Below are positions 13,708-24,353 of a stretch of DNA of 64,000 nt, in pieces; the stretch's first letter is position 1, and each line of letters begins with the position of its first letter. The stretch spans positions 22,356,001-22,420,000 of the forward strand of contig JAIVEN010000022.1 of assembly GCA_026686845.1 (NCBI GenBank). Direction: 5' to 3'. A program made the position numbers and the translations under genes. Source of the stretch: Adenanthera pavonina (Eukaryota; Streptophyta; Magnoliopsida; Fabales; Fabaceae). The notes below the pieces were generated by a model, which saw nothing but the letters and a program-made list of their open reading frames with translations, made no database searches and was not told where the DNA came from.

Positions 13708-16700
13708 CTTCAAAAAGCTAAAGGAAGTTTTGGTTTAAAGAGGAAAGTCAAGGGATATCATCAAAGGAAGTTAAGTTCACTTATTTGCATTTATGTTCTT
13801 TCATTGAACTTCTATAACAAAATTATATTGCCATATTGTGATTGTGTTTTTCTTGATTGGTTTTCGCTATAAATCAAGGGGTTTTGTTTCCCATGATGTC
13901 CATTTTTTAAGCTATTATGCTGCCAAAATTTTTATGATCATTATGTTATTTTGTTGATTAATGTGATTAAATGTGAGTTTTTATATGAATTGCATAACAT
14001 AATTGCATATAGTGTGACTTGCTACTAAGATTATTTCAATCTCATCCCCTCAACCATCCCAAATTATAGGCTCAAGAGATGGCAAGAATACAAGAGAGGT
14101 AAGAAGCAAGGAGAAGAACCTTGATGTTTAGATGAATGGTCCAACTAATTTTATGTGTCTTTGATATTTTATTAAAAATTGTACATGAAAATATGAGAAC
14201 TAAACATTATGTGCCTCTAAGTATGCTAAGGTGTTTGAAACATAGTTTGGACAAGTTATGAGCATGTAAACATGTTATATGAATTATTTTGCAAAGTTAT
14301 GCATGAGATTGTCCAATCTAAACATTACTCAGTAATCCAATCATTATTTGAACAAAACAAGGTAGAATGGCTAAGTGTTATACATATTCTAAAAGAAGAT
14401 AGAATGAGCTTTCTAAAGGGCTAAATAACACCTAAATTGAACTAGTACATGAATTATGGTGAATTTTTTAAAATAAGGGTCAAAACATAACAATGTTGTA
14501 AAATTGTGATTTTTTATTGTAAGCATGATTTACTTCAAAAAGGCAGCATAAAATCGTATTGTCCTCCAAAAATTTAATAGTTTGCATATGTGAAAAGATT
14601 TATCTCTTAAGCTCAAAATGTCATTAGTTTGAAAGCAATTGGAGCTATATAATGAGAGTTATACATGTTTTTCCAAAACTATTCTAGTAAAAGTTCTATA
14701 TTGACCCTTAGTAGTTTAAAATGATGCTATGCTTTGTTTTAGTTGAATAAATGTACAAAAAAATATAGTAGTAAATTAGACTTATAGAGATTTCCAATGA
14801 TATAAAGTATGCATAATTTATCTCATGATAGAATATAAAATGAATTTTCAAAATTAAAGCCAAAAAATTTGGAATAATTTTTTTTATCATTTGGATAGTG
14901 AAATTTTGAGTATTAAGTTGTATCAATTGGTTTGATCAAATATAAGTTTTATATTTTTCCCCTATAAAGCATTTTTTAGATATCTTTAGAAGCTTGAATC
15001 ATAATGATATGATTTTTCTAGTTTTAGTTAGAATTTTTCAAAATTCAATCAGAAAAATTGGGTACCAAATGAATTAGTACCATATTTTTTTTATTTTCTC
15101 TATTTTGGACCCTATGATGATTCAAGCTTCTAAAATGGTTTAATTGGATATTGAAAATGCTATAACACATGGAAAATTATAAATAAGAGTAAGTTGTTAC
15201 AGAAATCATGAAGGTAACACAAAAATTTCAAGCTAATTGATGAGACCAAAGATAAGAAACTTAACATTCAAAACTTGAATCTCTTGCAAGGGTTTCAAGA
15301 CTCTGCTCCCTCAACCTTTGTTAGTAACACAACTCAAAGACTATGGCACATACCCATTGATCTGCAAAAGCAAAAATTAGTAATGGAAGAGCAAATGAAA
15401 ACAAATATGTAGACAAAGAAGGGGAGAAAAAGATTGGGGCTTGAGAAGGAGAAGGATAGCACTTTGAGGATTGGTGATGATGGATGCTAGGTAGAAGAAA
15501 ATGATGGTGATGATGATGACAACTTCCAACATGGTGGAGGAAGGAGGTTGAAGAAGGAGGGGTAGGCATTGATGGCGTGCTGGGGGAGAGAAAGAAGAAG
15601 ACTATATGCGAGGCAGTAAGAGGTGGCAAGAAAGGTGAGAAAGAAGAAGATTCAAGTGGCTTTTGTAAGAAGCCTTCCAAGACATACCGCCGAAGCCAAA
15701 AAAAATGTTAAGGAAGAGAGTAGAGTGTAGTGGATGAAGATTCTGGACAATGGTCTACAAACAAGCTCTTTACATGAACGACCCCCATAGCATAGTAAAA
15801 TTGTATGGCTACACAGTACATCCCAATCTAGCTTGATGCTGCATATCGTAATAGTTAAGAAAATATTAATAAAAGAATATTCACAAAAAGTAAGCATTTC
15901 AAAAGATACACTAGGACTAACACATGAGCACAATTCTAGTAATAATGAAAAGTACAGTACTACACGTTGTTTACATAATGTCAGGAGATGCAAGTTTTAG
16001 TAATATACATTGATTATTCTATATTTTTTGTGTTCTAATGCTAGTATCATCAAAAGAGTCGACTAGTATAGTTAATATATTTCATTTATATACGTATATA
16101 CATTTTGCATTTGTTTGTAATACACACACAAATACAAAATGGGAGTGTGTCCTGGGGAGAAGGAATGGATTTGATGGAAGAACACTACTAGCATTTTTTT
16201 CAATTAATTTTTTTATATCATCAATATACATCCTTAATAGTAGAATTGAATTACATTGTGCAACTAGAAACAAAACACTATTAATAACACTATACACTAT
16301 TCATTTCACTATTTAGTGGGCCCTGGTATGTGTCCAGCGTGTTCATTTCTATGGGCTGCTTTGGGGTTCAGACTAGGCTTCTTGAGAAAGATTTTAGACT
16401 AGGCTTCTTGAGGAAGATCTGGATAAAGAGTTTGCTTAACAAGTCAGGCAACTTCTTGCAGAAGATTTGGATTGGTAGCTTGGTTATCAAGGGAAGTAGT
16501 TTCACTATGCTGTGGGTCTAGGAAAGACTTGCATGAGAAGCCATTTTGTCTTGCACAAGAAGTCAGCCTATATCAAAAATTAACTCTGTCACTGTCTCTC
16601 TATCCTCTCTCAATTCTTCTTCTTCCTATCCTTATTTTTTCTCCAATGGATTTCTCTATATTCTTGGGTAGTTTGATGATAGCGATATTAAATAGGATAA

Positions 16701-17130
16701 GGGGCATCTGCTCACCTCCTTTTAGAGGTCAAACTTCCTTCATCATCATCTTCTTTTCTTTCCCTCAATTATGTTCTTCACTTCTTCTTCTTCTTTTACT
16801 TTTCCCTCTTTTGTTTTTTTTTTCCTTTTCTTCTTCAATGTAGTTTGTCGTTGGGCTGTGGCTGATTGCATTCAATTCTTTGGACTTCAGATCCGATTGT
16901 GTTTCAGCCAACCAATGAAATTAGCATTAGGTCTTTTGTAGACTTTGAGCAAATAAAGAGGGCTTAGTGGTATGTTGATAAAAAAATTATTGATTCTAGG
17001 TTTTCTTTTTTAGTTATAGCCAAAGGAGTTGTGATAGATTTGATCATCCATGAAAGAAGCTCCTCCTGTTGGAGGTTGAGTTATTACATTTTATAAATTG
17101 ATTACAGATTGCTTAAATTTTGATTTGAAG
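13708..17130. other. Gene-free DNA with low-complexity tracts
   Basis: No supported gene. A minus-strand open frame at 15321-15680 is Ser/Pro/His-rich low complexity. A 26-bp direct repeat (GACTAGGCTTCTTGAG units) lies at 16371-16420, and 16590-16840 is a pyrimidine-rich tract with CTT runs. These look like untranslated parts of old retroelements, but I cannot assign a family. Confidence 0.45.
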
Positions 17131-17135
17131 GTATA

Positions 17136-18046
17136 TGATAGAATAAGGGCTAGGCATGACTTGCAAGAATTTGGAAAAGAGCATAAAGAGCTTGGAAGAC
17201 TTGATCAAGGTGCTGAACATAAAGCCCAAGCTTAAGTGAGATCATAAACTCCAAAATAAAAGTTTCAGATGCAAGCCCAAGATGAGTCCATTAGAGGAGA
17301 TTACTTAAAAAATCATGTGCTTCATTAAAAGAGCATGTGACTTAGACATTAATGGACTTAATTAGTGTTAATTTCATTTTTATTGATGATAGGCTTAACT
17401 TAAGTGATTAATAAATCCCAATCGACTAATTAATATTTTTAATGGTCCAACTTGTAAATAAACATGTTATGTGTCAAACATGTTATTTCATTAATGTGTT
17501 AGCATGTTTATAAGGGCTTTAGACATTATTTTTATTATTTTCTTTGAATTTTCATTATTTATTTTTAGAATATTATTTACTAGTTTCCTAGATTTAATAA
17601 GAGTGTTATTTGAGTTCAAAGTCTCCTAATCCCATTAGGATTACTTAAGTCCAAATTAATTAGGGTTTCTAGACTTATTAAGTTAGATTTTACCTTGCCT
17701 ATTTAAAGCTAACTTTTATGTGCATTTTTCAAATTTAGACGAATGAAAATTTCAATTTGGTGAGTTTTTCTCTTGCATTTCTTTGAGTGCTAGAGAGAAC
17801 ACTATGCCTTATCAAGAAATTGGTCAATTCTTATGGCGTCACCAGAACTAGGGATCAAGAGACCGGTTTTCTTAGGTTCTAATTCACTTAGACCAACATA
17901 TCTTTTGTGTTTTCTTGTTTATTCCCTTCTTTGTGCATTTTCTGTTATATTTTTCAATTTTCGTGTTCCATGTAATTGCAACGATCCGAGTATCATCCGC
18001 ATCAAAGTGGGTTCTTTGGGCATGTTCCATAAGAGTTCATTTATCA
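17136..18046 (+). repeat. Left LTR of the pol-less gypsy element, or a solo LTR
   Basis: 911 bp, TGATA...TATCA ends. It is flanked on both sides by GTATA (17131-17135 and 18047-18051). The following bases GTATAGAACAGAGCTTATG can also be read as a damaged iMet primer-binding site (normal form TGGTATCAGAGC) carrying a four-base insertion, which would explain the second GTATA without a solo-LTR event. The LTR holds the same landmarks as its partner: CATGTGACTTAGA, GTGTTATTTGAGT, TTGGTCAATTCTTATGG. Confidence 0.75.
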
Positions 18047-18942
18047 GTATAGAACAGAGCTTATGTTTGCAAATCAAGGTGTGTTTTTCTCTATTTCATT
18101 CAATTTTCATTGCTTTTGGAAAATTATCATAACTATTCATCATTGTACGTAGCTACTTTTCATTGTACTGTGCGTAGTTACTGTTCATTGTAGCTATTGT
18201 TCATCACCACTATTTCGTCCATCACTGTTCATCATCCAGAGTAGCTTTAAAAAAAGATTCATCCATTTTATTGTTGCCTGTTTTAGTTTTGCTTCTATGG
18301 TGAGTTGCCTAGATTTAAAAAAAAAAGAGCAGCAAAAAAATAAAAAAAAGAAAAAAACTGAAAGAAAAAGAGAGAGATTGATTGCTGCAAAAAGAAATAT
18401 AGCAAAAAAAAAAGAGTAGTAAAAAAAAACCAAAAAAATTATTTGATTGGATTTGATTTAAGACTTGATTGACTTAATTTATCAACTTTGGTGGCAAGTC
18501 CTATTAAATCTCTATAATTTGTCTTACCTTCAAATTTCTTTCCTTATCAATTTCCTATCAATTTTCATCCTTCTTTGTTCTATTTCCTACAAATTTCTCT
18601 TGTTGGAAATTTCAATTCCTTTGTGCTCATTTGTGTTGGTTATTGTTTAATTAAATTATGATCTTTAAGAATTTTAATTTTGAACTTTTGTTTTCTGTGA
18701 TTGCCACTTCTTTAAAAATCGATTTCCTTTTGATTGAAGTTGTGGTTTTAATTTAGCACTCTCATAAGAAAGCAAGCTTTGAGTGGAAAAAGGCAAGAGA
18801 AAAATTATATCATATTTGAAAAAGCCTTAAATTAGTGTGAAACACGAGTGCATTTATATTATTTGAGTGAAATAAGTGTGAAAGTATGTGAGGTCCCTAT
18901 TTCTTTTCTCTTTGTTTTATACTAACATTTCAAATTATAAAC

Positions 18943-20094
18943 ATGGATGTTGGATAAGTTGATCTTAAGGCCTTATTAAGGACTTTCAATGATCAAATTA
19001 AAGAAGTGAATGCAAAATTGGATTGTCTAGAGTTTCCTTCTAAAACTAAAGCAAGGCGTAATCCAAAGGTTCCTGCTCACACGGATGTTCTTAACAAGAT
19101 TAAATTGAAGATCCCACAATTTCATGATAAAAAAAATCCTTATGGTTACTTGGATAGGGAAAGAAAAGTTGAACAAGTCTTCGCATGTTGCAACTACTCT
19201 AAAATAGAGAAGGCACAATGTGCTTACCTTCGATTAGGTAAAAAGGTTGCTACTTGGTGGAAACAGATGGAAACTATATGAGTTACAAATGGAGAACCTT
19301 CTATTATAACATGGAATGAAATGAGAGCAGTCTTGAGACAAAAATACATGTTATCCAAAGCTAAAAGTGTGGTTGAACATTTCAAGGAGATGCAAATGCT
19401 CATGGTCCAAGATTCATGTGATTCCTACTTAGAAAAAGTAGATCGAGTGGGTGATGATGTTACTATGACTTCAACAATTGATGATGGAATGAGAGAATCC
19501 ACTACAGGTACACCTAATCCTCAAAACTTTGATATTAATGTCTCTTGTGATTTAAGATGTGATAATTCTACTAAGATGAATGATGTTGCTTGCATTGATG
19601 ATATCCCTTGTGATGGAACAATTGAATTAGAATCTGAATTGGGATGTGTTAAACTTGAGAATCCCAATGAGTTTAGTGTTTTTAATTGTGATAATGTGAT
19701 TGAACATGATATCTTGCTAAATCTTGAAGAGAGAATTGGTTTAGATGTTGATAGTGTTATGTTAGAAAGCTTAGATGATTCTAGTTGTGCTTCTAGTGTG
19801 CAAATTGAAAATAATGTTGTAGCACAATTAGAAAATGAATTTCATAATGTTGCTTGTGCTTCTGAGCATAATTATGATTGTTTGCACCCTTTAGAGGAAA
19901 ATCATGCTTTACATATTGCTAATCAGTTTGTCGAAAATTCTGTGAATAATGGTGTGATTCCTTTGGAAATTAGCTTTTATAGTTGCAATGATGTTGAGCA
20001 TGCTAGCATGGTAATTGGAGATTATACTTTTGATTCTAACTTGAATGGGCATGTTAATCTTTGTTCCTTTTTATTGGAAAAGGCCTGTGAATAA
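18943..20094 (+). pseudogene. gag with a long acidic Asp/Asn/Cys-rich extension
   Basis: One reading frame of 383 codons with only two internal stops: TAA at codon 5 and TGA at 19279-19281. Residues 1 to about 160 are Ty3/gypsy gag: LKIPQFHDKKNPYGYLDRER, KVEQVFACCNYSKIEKAQ, LGKKVATWWKQME, ITWNEMRAVLRQKYM, VVEHFKEMQ. In a normal element a CCHC knuckle and protease would follow. Here about 220 residues of acidic sequence rich in Asp, Asn, Glu and Cys follow instead (for example CIDDIPCDGTIELESELG), with no zinc knuckle and no DSG/DTG protease motif. I do not recognise that part. Both stops could come from C-to-T changes (CAA to TAA, CGA to TGA), so the frame may have been open not long ago. Confidence 0.7.
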
Positions 20095-20124
20095 TTGCCA
20101 TGTAATTTAGGTGAAACTTGTAAG

Positions 20125-20365
20125 AAAATAAAGAGTAAGCTAGAGTAGAAAAATAAGAGCGGTAGAAGTGAGAGAAGAAAAGAGAGAAATAAGAGAGTAA
20201 AAGTTCAAAAAAATGCAAAAAGTACAAGAGGAGTGAGTGAGAAGAAAAGTGAGAAAAGAAAGAAAAAGAGGAAAAAAAAAGAGAAAAGAAAAATGCGAGA
20301 GAGAGTAAAAAGATAAGAGTGGAAAGATAATTGAGAGTTGTTTGAGAGAGAGTGAGGATAAAGTT
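20125..20365 (+). repeat. Purine-rich tract
   Basis: About 240 bp of plus strand made very largely of A and G (GAGAGAAATAAGAGAG, GAAAAGTGAGAAAAGAAAG and similar), between the acidic and hydrophobic frames of the pol-less LTR element. It could be a diverged simple repeat, an RNA structure-free spacer or a family-specific UTR. No coding value on either strand beyond low complexity. Confidence 0.7.
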
Positions 20366-21031
20366 AGTTTCACTAAACTTCTTCCCTCTTTTAATGTTCC
20401 TTCACTTCATCTTCTTTGTCCATATTTAGTTTCTGATTTTTGTAGTTTATTTCGTCCTACTTTATGTTATGAAACCTTAGTTCCTCAGTCCAATGTGATA
20501 ATAAGTCCATTTGATAATTTAGTGTCTTCTTTCTCTAGTTCATCCATCTATGTCTTTCCATTTCATCCTTATTATGCTTTGTTTTCTTTAGTTGTTTCAT
20601 GTATCCCTCCAATTCGTTTCATATTTTATGTGTTATGTGAGTCTCATAAGATATGTGTTTCTTTCTTTGCTGCTTGTGTACTTCATAAGTCATGTGCTTT
20701 CATGCTTTATTGTTGGCATTGTGTTCCATCTCATCCACATAAATCTATTATGTTTCATTCTCTTTCTAGTTCATTCCCTTCTTTTGGTTTTGTGTTAGTA
20801 TGTGTTCCTTTAGTCATTACTTCTCTATCTTTGTCTTACCATTGTGCATCATCATCTAATGTTAAATATGTTTATTGCATTATGTTCACATTTGCCCATA
20901 TTTCATCCTGTATGATCTTTCTCATACATTGGTTTCTATTAAGTCCTTTTGTGTCAAGTTTTGCCCCCATATCATTCCCCATGAATCCAGTAACACCTTG
21001 GTTCCATTTAAGTTTTGTTGTTTTGAATTAG
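20342..21031 (+). CDS. Hypothetical 229-residue hydrophobic protein in the LTR element
   Basis: An uninterrupted 230-codon frame from an ATG inside the tail of the purine tract. The product is rich in Ser, Phe, Leu, Cys, His and Val, with several stretches long enough to span a membrane (for example FIFYVLCESHKICVSFFAAC, SFGFVLVCVPLVITSLSL, ISSCMIFLIHWFLL). An open frame of this length is unlikely by chance in DNA this AT-rich, but pyrimidine-rich low-complexity DNA can stay open without selection. It sits where an envelope-like gene or pol would be. I do not recognise a family. It could be the remnant of an antisense or accessory frame. Confidence 0.35.
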   Translation: MRESEDKVSFTKLLPSFNVPSLHLLCPYLVSDFCSLFRPTLCYETLVPQSNVIISPFDNLVSSFSSSSIYVFPFHPYYALFSLVVSCIPPIRFIFYVLCESHKICVSFFAACVLHKSCAFMLYCWHCVPSHPHKSIMFHSLSSSFPSFGFVLVCVPLVITSLSLSYHCASSSNVKYVYCIMFTFAHISSCMIFLIHWFLLSPFVSSFAPISFPMNPVTPWFHLSFVVLN

Positions 21032-21057
21032 TGTTTAGCTATTTGTTATAGGTTTTG

Positions 21058-21465
21058 AGAGAGGTTAATGCAAGCTTTTGTTTTCCAATCCATGAAAATG
21101 AGTTGTCTGTGATTCAAACAAATGGATTGCATAGTAAGGTTTTTTATCCTGGAGATTGGTTGCAAAAGCTTAGAAGAACATTTAAAACTAATTTGCAACC
21201 AAGGGAGAATATTAACTTCTGAGTTTATGTGAAGATCAAAGCCACAAAGCATCAATTAAGTCTGAAAGATAAGTATACTCCTTATCATCTATTTGATGCT
21301 TTTAATCGTTCTCTTTCTTTCCATGTAGATTATGGATATTTGAGGACTAATCCTTGTAAGGAGGGAAGGAATGATAGAGTAAGGGCTAGGCATAACTTGC
21401 AAGCATTTGGAAAGGAGCATAGAGAGCTTGAAAGACTTGATCAAGGTGCTAAACATAAAGCCTAA
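21058..21465 (+). pseudogene. Remnant of the 3' end of a gypsy polyprotein
   Basis: Short frames include YPGDWLQKLRRTFKTN and then, after a TGA at 21221-21223, KDKYTPYHLFDAFNRSL and YGYLRTNPCKEGRND just before and into the right LTR. Many plant gypsy polyproteins end in a DLRTNPFQEGEND-like tail next to the PPT, so this is probably what is left of pol's last exon. The PPT AAGGAGGGAAGGAA (21358-21371) overlaps the tail. Confidence 0.5.
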
Positions 21466-22286
21466 GCTTAAGTTAGATCATTAACTCCAAAATAAAAGTT
21501 TTAGATCCAAGTCCAAGATAAGCCCATTAGAGGAGATTACTTAAAAAAACAAGCATTTCATTAAAAGAGCATGTGACTTAGATATTAATGGGCTTAATTA
21601 GTGTTAATTTTGTTTTTATTAATGATGGGCTAAACTTAAGTAATTAATAAAGCTTAGTTGGCTAATTAATAGTCTTTTTAATGGCCCAACTTATAAATAA
21701 ACATGCCATGTACCAAACATGTTATTTCATTAATGTGTTGGCATGTTTATAAGGGCTTTAGACATTATTTTTATTATTTTCTTTGAATTTTTGTCATTTA
21801 TTTTTAGAATATTATTTACTAGTTTCCTAAGTCTAATAGGAGTGTTATTTGAGTCCAAAATCTCCTAATCCCATTAGGATTACTTAAACCCAAATTAATT
21901 AGGTTTCTAGACTTATTATGGCAGATTTTACCTTGCCTATTTAAAGCTAACTTTTATGTGCATTTTTTAGATTTAGATGAATGAAAATTTTGATTTTGTG
22001 AGTTTTCCTCTTACGTTTCTTTGAGTACTAGAGAGAACACTATGACTTATTAAAGAATTGGTCAATTCTTATGGTATCACCAGAACTAGGGTTCAAGAGA
22101 CTGGTTCTCTTAGGTTTTAATTTACCTAGACCAACATTCTTTTGTGTTTTCTTGTTTATTCCCTTCTTTGTGCTTTTTCTGTTTTTATATTTTCCAGTTT
22201 TCATGTTCCTTGTAATTGCAACGACCCAAGTATCAATCGCATTAAAGTGAATTCTTTGGACAAGTTTCATAAGGGTTCACTTATCA
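21372..22286 (+). repeat. Right LTR of the pol-less gypsy element
   Basis: 915 bp starting TGATAGAGTAAGGG and ending CACTTATCA. It is similar along its length to 17136-18046, with scattered transitions and small indels. It is preceded by a good PPT, which supports its role as a 3' LTR. The following ATGTC does not match the 5' flank. Confidence 0.82.
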
Positions 22287-22540
22287 ATGTCGAAAATTAG
22301 CTTTGGATCCTATTATTTTATATAGATATATGCTTTGGTTTTACTAAGTTTCATACTTTGATTTTGAAGTATTAAATAAGATAACTTGGATGGATCTCAG
22401 TTTTCTAGTATAATCAATGGAATGAGATTGTTTTGAGAGGAATTATTCTATATAAACTTCACTCTATGTTCATATTTCTTCTGCTAGCTACTTTTAAGTT
22501 TGGTTTGTTTTAGAGGGATGCTTAGCTTACAAGTTGGTCA
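22287..22540. other. Short spacer between two LTR elements
   Basis: 254 bp of AT-rich DNA with no recognised feature. It ends in GGTCA, the left target duplication of the Sirevirus. Confidence 0.5.
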
Positions 22541-24119
22541 TGTTAGATATGCTGGCTTCCCAAGAGGGGGCGAATTGGGAAAATTAAAATTTTCTACAAA
22601 TGTATAAGAGAGTAGTGAAAGCAAGTGATAGTAAAACAGAGTATAAAATATATCCAAGTGAAAAACAAGATAAGGGTAGAGAAGACACAAATATTTATCC
22701 TGGTTTGGTCTCTTTCTCTTGACTTACGTCTAATTCTCAAGCTACCACTTGAGATTTTCCACTATCTTGCAAGAATTCGGTGGGCTTCTTGCAATGCCTC
22801 AGTACAGCTTGATGCTCTATTCCAAGAGCTTATAATCTCACTCTCTACACTCTAGGTAAGTGCTTCACAAATCCCTTGTGAAATTTCCTCACAAGAAAAT
22901 ATTTCTTCCATATGAAGATAAGATTGATTACAGCAAATGAGCTCTCTAATTTAGAGTGTATATGAAAATTGAAGTACAAGATATGAACTATGTAAGGGCA
23001 GAAGACTTTGACTAAAGAATTTTGCAGGATTTCAGCATATACAACGTAAAATCATTACCCACACTTTCAAATGAAGTTCTGTTTATAGATTTATATCTTA
23101 ACTATTCGTTAGAGACAAGATCTAAACATTAGAGATGTTACTCAATGGTTACTCTGTAAAACTATCCATTCATCAACCGCATTTAATGCATCTGACATCC
23201 AAAGTTCAAATTTTGGGGAGTCAACAGATGAATTTCACAAAGACTATAAGCTAAAGACTTTAAGGTTGAACTTCGAAGTTCCATATTGCAAAATTCAAAT
23301 TTTCATTTTTGACAAATGCTTCTATGTTGGAACATATGAATTTTTAAGTTTAAAGTACTTCTGGTAAATGTATACAGTTGTTCCATATTGCTACAGTGCC
23401 TTTAAAGTTTGAATTTTGATTCCCAAAATTCGTCTGTTAGTGAGCAACTCAATATGGCACAAAAGTTCTTCTTTTCAAAATTTGAATGTTCAAATACCAA
23501 AGTTTGTCCGTCAGAGAAATCTCTTATCAGACTTAATTCAAAGTTCAAATTTTTGAAGACTGAAGTTCTTCTGTAGAAGAGCGTTTGAACAGACTTATAA
23601 ACTATCTTTCCAAAGCTCAAATTTTTCAAAATCAAAGTTTGTCTGTCAGAGGATTAACTTGGAACTCTTTTCAAACTTTACTTTTAGATAAATTTTGACA
23701 TATCTTCAAATGAATTTTTCATTTTTCACAGTTTGTGTTTTACTTGAAATTCAAATTTTTAAAGATAAAATTTGTCTGTTAGAGGGACCTCTTTTTAAAT
23801 TAACATATTTTCAATCCAAAGTTCAAATTTCAGATATCAAAATTCGAATTTTCAAAGTAAAATATCAAGTTTAACACTCCAAAATTCATCTGATAGTGGG
23901 TATTTTTCAAATACTTCATGGGTTATTGTAAAAACACATTTTTAAAATATTTGTGTGCAAGATCAAAGCCTTTTACTCATGTGAATACAATAAGAAATCC
24001 TACATCTAATCTTCAACTCATTTTTTTTGGATTTCTTCACTTGATATCTTTTGTATGCCTTTGATATCTTCTTTCCAAGTTCCAGTTGGTTTGGAATCAT
24101 CAAAACACTTGATTCAACA
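22541..24119 (-). repeat. Sirevirus 3' LTR
   Basis: 1579 bp. It is the 3' LTR because the coding strand is minus. It carries several copies of the short words CAGACGAATTT/AAATTCGTCTG and of AAAGTTTGTCTGTCAGAG, which recur through all three LTR copies. Confidence 0.9.
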
Positions 24120-24200
24120 TTTTTCCCGTTTTTGATGATGACAAAATAACTTACAAACTGGATTAGTACTTGGGTTTGCTTCTAAGAGCTCCCCCTCAAC
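24120..24200 (-). promoter_or_regulatory. Sirevirus polypurine tracts
   Basis: Read on the minus strand, the bases next to the 3' LTR are TTTTGTCATCATCAAAAACG followed by GGAAAA, and a second G-rich tract GTTGAGGGGGAG lies at 24189-24200. PPTs prime plus-strand DNA synthesis. Multiple GGGGGAG-type PPTs and the GTCATCATC block are a known Sirevirus hallmark. The LTR-proximal tract has a C breaking the G run. Confidence 0.75.
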
Positions 24201-24353
24201 ATATGCATTAAAATTCAAAGATAAGTGCAACATGTACAAGAGGTCAAAATAGAGAATCTCATTGATTTATTGAAAATTTCAGTACAAATATATGATATTG
24301 CAAACAAAGAATTCAAAGGCAAGAATATCATTCATTAAAAAAAATATCAATAG

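Larger units (their letters stand above)
17136..22286 (+). mobile_element. Ty3/gypsy-derived LTR element lacking pol (LARD/TR-GAG-like)
   Basis: Two related LTRs in the same orientation (17136-18046 and 21372-22286), each starting TGATAGA and ending TTATCA, enclose a 3.3-kb interior. The interior has, in order, a possible degenerate iMet-type primer site, an AT-rich leader, a gag frame running into an acidic extension, a purine tract, a hydrophobic frame and a short tail resembling the end of a gypsy polyprotein (LRTNPCKEG). A purine-rich PPT (21358-21371) abuts the right LTR. No protease, RT, RNase H or integrase is seen. The outer flanks GTATA and ATGTC do not match, so either the duplication has decayed or the ends come from different events. 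Confidence 0.78.

Noticed and set aside
15321..15680. 119-codon minus-strand frame rich in Ser, Pro and His
   Set aside because: Low-complexity translation of a GAAGAAG/GATGATG-rich strand, no domain, no splice context or promoter.
16038..16843. Overlapping short frames around 16.0-16.8 kb
   Set aside because: Pyrimidine-rich DNA gives Leu/Phe/Ser runs in several frames; no start, splice or homology evidence.
18294..18440. A-rich run that might be a retroposed poly(A) tail
   Set aside because: It is interrupted by G and C throughout and lies in the leader of the LTR element, with no adjacent processed gene copy.
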